Shown piece by piece: positions 20,066 to 28,469 of a DNA stretch of 28,469 nucleotides. Each line of letters opens with the position of its first letter. The first letter of the stretch is position 1. The DNA comes from Neolecta irregularis DAH-3 (Eukaryota; Ascomycota; Neolectomycetes; Neolectales; Neolectaceae), in contig LXFE01003019.1 of the NCBI GenBank assembly GCA_001929475.1, forward strand, positions 1 to 28,469. The letters are read 5' to 3'. Made by a program: the position numbers and the translations under genes. Below the pieces are notes generated by a model. It ran no database searches. It saw only the letters and a list, made by a program, of their open reading frames with translations, and had not been told where the DNA came from.

Positions 20066-21081
20066 ATGTCATCTCGTATAGAGACAACCCACAATGTCCC
20101 CTCCACATATGCGTCACCCTCAGGACTCGAGACCAGCTCACCGGAGAAACCTGCACCTATCGATTCCGCGACACAGCAAGCTTCGGGCGACTCTACAGCT
20201 CCTTCATTATCTCCTATCCTCGAAAATCTGACACCTCACGAGGCAGAAGCTCTATCACAACTTAAAGAATCACAAACATGGAATTCTCTTCTCGCAAAGA
20301 TCGGCGAAGAACAACACGAACTGTGGGGCATCCCGATTTCGACTAACTCACCCAAACGGGATGTCGTGCTGATGAAGTTTTTACGAGCACAGTACATCTC
20401 TTGCCAGATCTGACTGACACTTAGCAAGCTAATCGTTCCAAACGCAGTAGAAAACCTCGTTGAAACTTTGAAATGGCGGAGAGATTTTCGCGCGCTCGAA
20501 ACAATTACCGAGCCCCACGCGGAAAAGTTTCAAAAAGTGGGTTTTATTTTTGGAAAGGACCTCAGAGGGCGACCAGTAACCTATAATATCTATAGCGGTC
20601 TTGATAATAAATCGGTCTATTTCCTACTCAATCTATCTAAACAATAGATATTCGGCGATCTTGATGCATTTTTACGCTGGCGTGTCGGTCTTATGGAACG
20701 GGCTGTTCAAACTCTTGATTTTGAGAAATTAGATCAATTATCTCAGATCCACGACTACCTAGGAACAAGTCTCTTCCGTATGGACGCCGGTACAAAGAAG
20801 GCTTCTCGTTCTGTCATCAAAATCTTTCAGCGCCATTACCCAGAACTTCTTGCCGCCAAGTATTTTGTCAACGTACCAAGAGGTATGGAATTTGTGTTTA
20901 GTGTCGTGAAGCCGTTTCTTTCTGCTGGTATGCTTATACTCGTGTTTAAGCTAAGCTATTAGACACAATCAAGAAGTTTGTCGTCCTCGCAGATTCCAAA
21001 AAGCTGGTTCAGTTTATTCCTGCTGATGAGCTGCCTGAAATATATGGTGGGAAAGGAAAAGTTCACGAGTTATCGCTTTAG
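20066..21081 (+). CDS. SFH5: Phosphatidylinositol transfer protein Sfh5 (Sec14-like, CRAL-TRIO)
   Basis: Exons 20066-20391, 20425-20614, 20648-20927 and 20963-21081; introns 33, 33 and 35 nt; 304 aa, near the yeast length. A Ser/Thr/Pro-rich N-terminal tail of about 65 residues precedes the CRAL-TRIO N region (LTPHEAEALSQLKES, WGIPIS, KRDVVLMKFLRAHKL, VENLVETLKWRRDFRAL). The lipid-binding lobe follows: GFIFGKDLRGRPVTYNIYSG, IFGDLDAFLRWRVGLMERAV, IFQRHYPELLAAKYFVNVPR and VVKPFLSADTIKKFVVLAD, ending ELPEIYGGKGKVHELSL. Sec14-superfamily proteins exchange phosphatidylinositol at ER/plasma-membrane contacts; yeast Sfh5 has also been reported to bind haem. I infer peripheral ER or cytosolic location from the family. 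The acceptor of intron 1 is preceded by two ctgac branch motifs. Confidence 0.9.
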
Positions 21082-21349
21082 AGACCGGTGGCTAATAATT
21101 GTTTTGTGTGATGGGGGAGGCAGTTGTCGTATCAGTCCCTGGTGACAGTGTAGGAAGGAAATAGTGTATAATATTTACCGGGTATATCGTCTCAACTCAA
21201 AATCCATTATTGATACTCACCTCACTTTTGCACCTAGGGTGTCATGAAATGTTCTGCAGATCTCTTTAAGCATATTCTTTGTTTATCTGCATGAATTGAA
21301 TACAGAATATATGTTTGACCAAAAGATCCTGAAAATATCTTGATTAGAA

Positions 21350-22857
21350 ATGCTCTGCCGACGATTTTATTCCACAGTCAGACGTAGACCATTAGAAGGC
21401 ATTCGCGTCCTTGATCTTTCCAGGGTTCTGGCTGGTCCATATTGCACAGTATCAGGCTTCTGTCCCTTCTTTTCTAATCTCTGAGCAAATTTTGGGAGAT
21501 CTGGGGTACTAGATCTTGTGCCATAATGAGAGATTGAAAGCAGAGCTGAGGTTATTAAGATTGAACATCCGGTCCGCGGAGATGATACCCGAGCTTGGGG
21601 ACCACCTTTCTCCAAAAGTGGAGAAAGTGCTTATTACTTATCAGTATCGACCACCCAATGTTTCTGGCAAGGACTAATCATTGCAAAAGGTCAATCGAAA
21701 TAAGTATTCACTTGGTGTCGACTTCAAAAAACATGAAGGAAGGCAAATTATACTCGACCTTGTGAAGAAAAGTGACGTTTTTGTGGAGAATTATATACCT
21801 GGAACAATGGGAAAATATGGATTGAGTTATGAGGACATAAAATCTATCAATCAGGAACTAATCTATGTCTCAATTACAGGAACTTAATCTTTTTTATTCT
21901 AATCGAGAACTCATTGATTCAGGCTATGGTCAAACAGGGCCACTGTCACAAAAACCCGGCTATGATGTCATGGTAGAAGCCGAGTTTGGGTTAATGTCCA
22001 TAACTGTGTGTGAGTTTTGGAAAAGATCTAATCAATTTTCAAGGGACATCCAGATGGAAAGCCCACAAAGGTCGGTGTAGCGATAACAGACTTGACAACT
22101 GGATTATATGCTGTTAATGCAATCCTAACGGCACTCTTCCACCGCGAGCGAAGTCCATTGCGCGAAGGACAGTACATCGATGTAGCATTGAGCGATTGTC
22201 AACTTGCAAGCCTTACAAATGTAGCAAGCTCCGTGCTTCATGGTGGAACATCACAGAGATGGGGAAATGCTCATGGAAATATTGGTATATATACAACAAA
22301 GTCTACTGTTAGCCAATCGGTTTAGTACCTTATCAGTCATTCCCTTCATTGGACGGCGAGATTGTGATAGGATGCGGTAACAATATTCAGTTCCAGAAAT
22401 TTCTTGCTTTAGTTGGTCGTGAGGATATTGCCAAAGATGAACGATTTTCAACAAACAAGAGCCGTGTGAAACACCGAAATACTTTAGTGCCATTGCTCGA
22501 AGGCATCACACAATCCAAAACTACTTCAGAATGGGAAATTTTACTGGAGAATACGGGCATTCCGTGTGCTCCCATCAAGTATTTTCACGTTGAAGTAGTT
22601 TATTGACTTTCAGTGACGTTAAAGCTTCACTTGAACATCCTCATTCATTGTCTCGTAATATGGTGCAGGATCATGGAAATAAAGATACCGGAGAGATGAG
22701 GCTAATCGGGCATCCCATCAAATATATTACTTTGGACGTTGGTATCAAAAAGAGACCACCCATGTTGGGCGAAGATAGCTCGGATGTGTTATCTCGAATA
22801 TTGGGGAAGAATAAAGATCAGATAGCTCGACTGAAGCATGATGGAGTAATCATGTAG
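21350..22857 (+). CDS. Class III CoA-transferase (CaiB/BaiF), mitochondrial SUGCT-like
   Basis: Transfers CoA between dicarboxylic acids; the animal homologue SUGCT acts on glutarate with succinyl-CoA in mitochondria. Exons: 21350-21448, 21486-21505, 21544-21643, 21690-21879, 21923-22005, 22044-22284, 22326-22578, 22614-22857; 409 aa. The N-terminus ([14 protein letters not shown]) is Arg-rich and lacks acids, like a mitochondrial leader. Motifs: [35 protein letters not shown] across a 20-nt exon, [40 protein letters not shown] (Asp180, the position of the catalytic Asp in the family), [25 protein letters not shown] and [13 protein letters not shown]. The intron after codon 231 (21880-21922) begins GA in place of GT while the flanking protein is well conserved. 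That points to a non-canonical donor, a point mutation or a sequence error. The exact acyl substrate is uncertain. Confidence 0.87.
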
Positions 22858-23051
22858 TTTTTATTAAATATTATGACATGAGTCAACAGGGATAATCATT
22901 GGCATCAATCAGAAACACTCAGACATGGATGAAATACGAGGACTTTGAAAAAGCATCACTTATTGTATGACTGGTGCCTACTATAGTATATGAAATTATT
23001 ATTATAAGAGGAAAGTCCGATGAGTATTAGCATTGAAGGAAAAATGGACAA

Positions 23052-24871
23052 TTATTCTTTCCCGATATCTTTGAGATACTCAATTGAAAGCTTCTCGATG
23101 CTCTGAGGTGGGTTCTCCCTTGTTGGAGGCGCGGCTTGATCCGTGAAGAGCTTGTCCTGATAGTAAGTTTCAAGATAGTAAATATCATATCATACCATCT
23201 CTTCAAGGGTCTTTCCTTTGGTCTCCGGGAAGAAAAGAAAGACAGTGGTTGCAGAAACAACATTTAAGACAACAAACAAAAGGTAGTATCGTGATTTCGC
23301 TATCTCATGAGTGAAAGCAGAAAGTCGAGTGCTTGCAATGCTCCAGGCCAGGTGGAGAGACCTGAGCGAACAGAACGTTAAAAGCCCAGTTACTCATAGT
23401 TGATATTGCATTTCCCTTTGCTCTAGTTGATGCTCAGTGCTGTCGTCTAGGACTTGGGAGAACACACCGGATTCTGAAAGGAAATATTTCGGCAACATAA
23501 ACCCAGCTGACTGGACCCCAGCTTAAACTGAAGATGATACTTGCAAGCCAGATCATCGCCAGTCCTGTTGACTGTGCATTTTTGTTCGTCGCTACTCCAT
23601 CTCGAGGTTCATATTTAGTGTTAACAATACATTCGATCAATAGTACAGTAGCGAGTCCCAATGAACCATATATCAGTGGTCGTTTACGACCAAATCTGTC
23701 AATGATGCATGTAATAAAGAAGAAATTCGCGATAGGTCCAACTACGCCGTAGATGGATTGAAGGAGGAAAATCTTGTGGCCTGTATACCCAAGGATCTTG
23801 TACATTATGGGACCATAGTAATTAATGCTTCATGGATCTCAGAAGACAGAATGATGAGAAAACTTACACATTAATTCCAGTACATTGACTGAAAATCTGT
23901 GTTAAACAGCCGAGAGCAAGGTAAGGGCGATATGTTTTCTGCAGTAGAAGGTCTTTTAAAGACACCTGAACAAGGCGTTCTGATTGAATCTGGTGACTAA
24001 TCTCAGAGTATTCTAAGAACCTTAACATGTATTTTATTAAAGGATGTACCAAGATTGATCCAGTCATCATTTTTCCCATCATAGTGCAATCGTCTTAGAA
24101 CTTGTTTTGCTTCATCGCCACGGTTCATTTTAACAAGATAGCGGGGGGATTCCGGAAGAAAAAAGGTGAATACAATGAGCATTATTGAAAAACAACCTAT
24201 GATATCGGGTCTTTTCCATAGAAACAAGTATATTACATTGCACGGCTAACGGAAATCGCCATTGGAATGCAGATCCTTTAACATGAGCGCTTCCATAGCC
24301 AACCCTGTGTCTGTTAAATCTTTCAGGCATTCAAATTTGTACCAGTTCGAAGCAATAAATCCCAATCCAATCATCTGTTGTTGTAGGCCTGAAAGAAAGC
24401 CACGATGCTTTGGAGGGCTAATTTCCGCTTGATACATTGGTACAATCATGCTTAATTGGCCGATAGAAAACCCAGCAATCAAACGACCGAATAGTATCAT
24501 CACAAAATTCTGTCCAGAAGCTTGTAGCGCGCATCCATTTGCTGCTACTTAGTCCAGGCCCCCTGAAATGAAGACATGCTGCAAATCACCGCACCAATGA
24601 AGATTGTCCTGACTCTTCCGTAACGATCTGCTAACCATCCTGCCATAGCAGCTCCAAAGAAGGCTCCTGCTGCAAATACAGAGACAATTCCACCTTCCTG
24701 TGAGGAAGAGAGATTAAACTTGGATATAAAAGTCTCCTGCACCAACGTTTCAGAGATAACTCCCGAATCGTAGCCGAACAGAAAACCACCAACGGCAGCC
24801 GCGAGGGCGCAAATGATTGTAATGACCAGACTGAGACTGGTCAATGCATGCTTGAAGATTGTATACCCCAT
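23052..24871 (-). CDS. Major facilitator superfamily sugar porter
   Basis: Twelve-helix proton-coupled or facilitative monosaccharide/oligosaccharide transporter of the plasma membrane. Exons on the minus strand: 24871-24583, 24544-24343, 24304-24237, 24196-24050, 24012-23868, 23827-23468, 23422-23337, 23299-23196, 23156-23052; 501 aa. Signatures: GGFLFGYDSGVIS in helix 1, GWLADRYGRVRTIFIG, GRLIAGFSIGQLSMIVPMYQ then AEISPPKHRG, PESPRYLV (about 201-208), FSQCTGINVINYYGPIMY, DRFGRKRP, WGPVSWVYVAEIFPFRIRAK and PETKGKTLEEM (about 457-467). Introns 1 (24582-24545) and 7 (23336-23300) need GC donors to keep these motifs in frame; intron 7 has a good gcaagc donor, while intron 1 (gcagca) is less certain. 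Substrate is not readable from sequence, but it shares a 5' region with the alpha-xylosidase, which suggests a xylose-containing sugar. Confidence 0.88.
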
Positions 24872-25719
24872 AACTGTTGCTGAAAGGAAATTCCGTATCT
24901 CGGATAGAGATACATGGCAGTATTTAACCTAATCTCAGTTAGAGTGATAGTTGGGCCGCCGTCCCAGACTATGCCCTCAATCCCGAAGTGAATACAATAA
25001 CACAAACAGATAGAGTGGATCAAGGATATCGGGTATAGTTTGATATCCTCATGATCAGAATTTGGATTGAATCGGTTAATTATTGGATTGGAAGCAGAAG
25101 AAAGACAAAGAAACCGTCACCTCTGGCAAAGCCATCATCTCCGTAAATATACCCCTTTCTGATGAGATTTACTACTGATTCGGGTGCCAGATAGCTTTGA
25201 TCCATTCCAATGGGTTCCCTAATGTGATTTTAGAAATATTAGAGCATAGAAGAAGGTGGAACTAATGTTCAGACCGACCCGTCCGGCAGGCGATTGGACA
25301 CACTGCTAGATGTTGTGAATGCAACCAACCCCGTGATATAATTACAGCAAATCAGATGGTCCCCCTAAGCATACCCGCTAATTTGACCACGTACTCGATG
25401 CTTTCTTCCAATATATTTCCCATTGAACACAGGGTTTGAATAGCGAATGACCTCTTTACAGTCATACTCGGACATAAATACCCGAAATTTACTGCCGTGG
25501 AAGCGACTATCTAAACATGTATAATATTTGCCAAAAGACCAAAATATTACCCCGTACAAATAGGCTTTGTCGGAAACCTTGCAGTCTCGATAGAAAGAAA
25601 AATAAGAAAACAGCAAGCAATTGAGGAGCAAAGCATTTATGCAGCTAATGCACTGGCCCGTGGTCCCTCTACGACTCAAAAGCGAGGGAATCTCCTCAGT
25701 ATGCTGATCGCAGTTTATT
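24872..25719. promoter_or_regulatory. Divergent promoter region of sugar porter and alpha-xylosidase
   Basis: 848 bases between the two start codons. A 104-codon minus-strand open frame (25365-25679) resembles nothing I know and has aromatic-rich, low-information content, so I leave it out as a gene. I looked for GGCTAA (XlnR-type) and SYGGRG (CreA-type) sites and saw no convincing cluster. Confidence 0.45.
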
Positions 25720-28118
25720 ATGAAATTTTCGAACGGTCGCTGGATGTTGGCTGAAGGAACAGAGATCGACTATGCCACTGAGGTTATAAAACTCGAAAAG
25801 ACAGATTCTTCGATACGAGGATTATTGGCTACGCGACATATCCGAAATCGTGGTGATACATTGAACTCTGGGACCATTACGCTGGATATTGAGAGTCGAT
25901 GGAGTAACATCGTAAAGATCAGTGCTACCCACTGGGATGGAAAGCTGAATCATGGGCCAAACTTTGAACTTTTCCCTGATGGGGAACCCGACAGAAGAGT
26001 TGTCTCAGTATATTCAACAGACACCGTCGCATCTCTCGAATCAGAAGAGCTTAGGGTAGATCTGAGGTTAAAACCAAATGGCTTCGGCTTAGACTTCAGT
26101 GGAGGCGGGAAACCGTTGACAGCCATGGGCTTCCGATCGCTCTGCTACATCAAAAAACATCCCAGCAGTTTCCCTTATCTCCTAACTATGCTCGATCTCG
26201 ACGTAGGTGAGACAGTATATGGTTTAGGCGAGAGATTCGGACCTTTCGTTAAAAATGGTCAGGAAATTGAAATATGGAACCGTGACGGCGGCACGAGCTC
26301 AGAACAAGCGTACAAGAACGTCTCGTTCTACATGACATCCAACGGCTACGGTGTCTTCGTAAACACCCCCGAGAAAATTTACTTTCAGGTTCAAAATGAA
26401 CGAGTTACAAGAGTTCAATTCAGCGTTCCAAATGAAAAAGTTGAATGGTTCCTCATTTATGGACCGACTCCCAAAGAGGTGTGCTTTCCGAAACTCCAAT
26501 TCTATAATGTGTCTTATTGCACAGATTCTCCAAAAGTACACTGTTATTACTGGAAGGCCACAGATACCTCCGACTTGGTCATTTGGCCTCTGGTTATCTA
26601 CGAGCTTCACAACCCGTTACGATGAGACCACTGTGTCTGAGATCCTCTCAAAAATGGAAGATCACAATCTTCCGCTCCACACATTTCATTTTGATTGTTT
26701 CTGGATGAAGGTACTTTTCCTATCATCGCACCCTGAGAAGGACAGCGTTACCAGTGGTGCGATTTTCAGTTCGACACGGATACATTCCCTGATGCGGCCG
26801 GCCAAATCGCACGGATGAAAGTGCGGGGGCTCAAGATCTGCGTTTGGATTAATTCTTACATTGCCCAAGAATCAGAAATGTTCGTCCAAGGCCGAGATAA
26901 AGGGTACTTGTTAAAGCGGAAGAATGGGGATATCTGGCAATGCGATTTGTGGCAAGCCGGCATGGGTATCGTAGATTTCACGAATCCTGAGGCGATAAAA
27001 TGGTTTCTTGGAAAACTGGAGAAGTTGCTAGACATGGGCATTGATTCATTCAAGGTACCCCCTAAATTCCGCGCTATATTCATGCATAGACCGATTTTGG
27101 AGAACGAATACCGACTGAAGATGTAGTTTGGCATGATGGCTCGTGTCCCCTAAAAATGCATAATTACTATTCAATAATATACAACAAATTCGTCTTTGGG
27201 CTTCTCCAATCGCGTAATCCGCAAGCTTGTCTCTTCGCCCGCTCGTCAGCAGCTGGAGGCCAGCGATTCCCAGTACATTGGGGCGGAGACTGCGAAAGCA
27301 CTTTTGTCGCGATGGCTGAGACGCTTCGGGGCGGTCTAAGCCTAGGTTTATCGGGGTTTGCGTTCTGGAGCCACGATATTGGAGGATTCGAAGGTAATCC
27401 GGATCCTGATGTTTATAAACGATGGATTGCATTTGGACTTTTAAGTAGTCATTCCAGACTTCATGGTTCAGATAGTTTTCGGGTACCTTGGGCTTTTGAT
27501 GAGGAAAGCGTCGATGTTCTTCGGACGTTCATAAATTTGAAATGTCGACTCATTCCGTATATTCTGTTTGCCGCAAGGCAGGCTAGAGTTTTTGGGACAC
27601 CGGTGATTCGGGCAATGTTGTTGGAGTTCCCGGGTGATCAGACAGCGCGGTACTGCGACCGACAATTCATGCTGGGAGAATCTCTTCTGATAGCACCTAT
27701 TTTTAACTCAGAGGGTGATGTTCATTATTATGTCCCTGAGGGTAAATGGATTGGCCTAGTCGATGGAAAAGAGCGGATTGGTCCTAGCTGGGTTCAGGAA
27801 AGACATGGAACGCTCAGTATTCCGATTTTACTCCGACCCGGCCATACCCTAGTTCTCGGAAAGAGCGAATCACAGGTAGAATACGATTATCTTGATGGGT
27901 TTACAATTGCAACCAACTGCATTTCATCGAATGTCACTGTTGAGATACCAGATTCAGCAGATCCGATGAAGTCACTCGGCTCAATTTCGTTTCAAAGAAA
28001 CAATGATAAGCTTTACCTCGCTAGCCATGGAATTTCGAGTCCCTGGAAGATGAAGCTTCTTGAAACAGGATTAGAAATCGAGATATTCGGGGCTAAGACT
28101 GTTGTTGCGCTTGAGTAA
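25720..28118 (+). CDS. GH31 alpha-xylosidase (YicI-like)
   Basis: Releases xylose alpha-linked at the non-reducing end, as in isoprimeverose and xyloglucan oligosaccharides. Exons 25720-26478, 26525-26710, 26746-27054 and 27090-28118; introns 46, 35 and 35 nt; 760 aa (E. coli YicI is about 772). Order: beta-sandwich N-domain (GETVYGLGERFGPFVKNGQ, WNRDGGTSSEQAYKNVSFYM), then the (beta/alpha)8 barrel with GRPQIPPTWSFGLWLSTSFT, LHTFHFDCFWMK, RYQWCDFQFD and VWINSYIAQES. The nucleophile is Asp420 in SFKTDFGERIP, split across intron 3; the acid/base is Asp485 in HWGGD. The FHFDCFWMK and KTDFGE forms are those of the YicI/alpha-xylosidase branch and not of maltase-like GH31. There is no signal peptide, so it is probably intracellular and depends on imported substrate. 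An alpha-glucosidase role on other alpha-linked sugars remains possible. Confidence 0.92.
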
Positions 28119-28366
28119 CCATTTGAGTATTCTTGCCCGAAAGCCGCTAATCATCTGTATTGCGGTGTTTCCATAATGATGCTAATACATCTGCTTTATA
28201 ACATGATTATATGGTGACCTCTAGGTTATGTAATTTTTCCTCCCGATAGATTCCGCCATGCATTCTCCATTCAGACAAAGGCGTAATTCTACTTTATCCG
28301 TGCTTGGGTATTTATCAGTGTATCATATATACTAAAGATCAACCTTCACAAAAGGAATCTTAAGCA
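28119..28366. other. Downstream region of the alpha-xylosidase
   Basis: About 250 AT-rich bases, expected to contain the 3' UTR. No open frame, RNA gene or repeat is recognised. Confidence 0.4.
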
Positions 28367-28469
28367 GTGTGGCCAACCGCCCGCCCTAACGGATGAGGAG
28401 GGCAGGCGATAATGGGCAAGGAGGACGGGGCAGTAATTGGCAGGAGAGCGAGAGGAAGTGAGTAGGGGA
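28367..28469 (+). mobile_element. Probable end of another hAT-type element, cut by window edge
   Basis: cagtgtggccaaccgcccgc at 28367 matches the left end of copy A (cagtgtgtccaaccgcctgc at 1611) at all but two positions and starts with CAGTG, as hAT terminal inverted repeats do. The following 80 bases are G-rich (gaggagggcaggcgataatg, ggacggggcag). The rest of the element would lie beyond the window. Confidence 0.55.

Noticed and set aside
25365-25679. 104-codon minus-strand open frame in the divergent promoter
   Set aside because: Aromatic- and Cys-rich, no motif, and located where regulatory sequence is expected.
24872-28118. A larger secondary-metabolite or catabolic cluster
   Set aside because: Only the porter and the alpha-xylosidase are adjacent; no regulator or further hydrolase is present in the window.

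Overview
This window looks like nuclear DNA from a filamentous ascomycete. Ten protein-coding genes can be assembled exon by exon, and all are eukaryotic and mostly housekeeping in type: TRM1, UTP21, VIP1, an ARP9-type actin-related protein, SFH5, a mitochondrial class III CoA-transferase and a MATH-BTB protein, plus a type III polyketide synthase, a sugar porter and a GH31 alpha-xylosidase. SFH5, the ARP9-type protein and the fungal-type polyketide synthase point to Ascomycota; I cannot name the genus. The most distinctive property is intron size: I place 48 spliceosomal introns and every one is only 31 to 47 nt long.

Layout. 1-2760 is poor in recognisable genes: a GC-rich repeat at the edge, an unrecognised three-exon candidate gene, and a decayed hAT transposon that still encodes part of the dimerisation domain. 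2761-6292 holds TRM1 and a type III polyketide synthase, both on the minus strand, head to tail. 6293-9088 is a repeat island: an inverted-repeat element inside an LTR-like stretch, two more copies of the 1.6-2.1 kb repeat, duplicated segments and GC-rich modules. 9089-15686 carries UTP21 (minus) and VIP1 (plus), diverging from a 525-bp shared promoter with a CACGTGAC box near each start. 16267-19620 has a MATH-BTB gene converging on the ARP9-type gene. 20066-22857 carries SFH5 and the CoA-transferase on the plus strand. 23052-28118 is a divergent pair, a major-facilitator sugar porter (minus) and a GH31 alpha-xylosidase (plus). The last 100 bases look like the end of another hAT element cut by the window edge.

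How the genes may work together. Most neighbours are functionally unrelated, as is normal in fungi. Two groupings are suggestive. The porter and the intracellular-looking alpha-xylosidase share a promoter region and could import and cleave alpha-xylosides such as xyloglucan oligosaccharides. UTP21 (ribosome assembly) and VIP1 (inositol pyrophosphate signalling) share a promoter and may be co-regulated. The type III polyketide synthase has no tailoring genes beside it; TRM1 is downstream and repeats are upstream, so no biosynthetic cluster is visible. All exon boundaries come from reading-frame continuity, GT-AG rules and remembered family motifs, not from transcripts.
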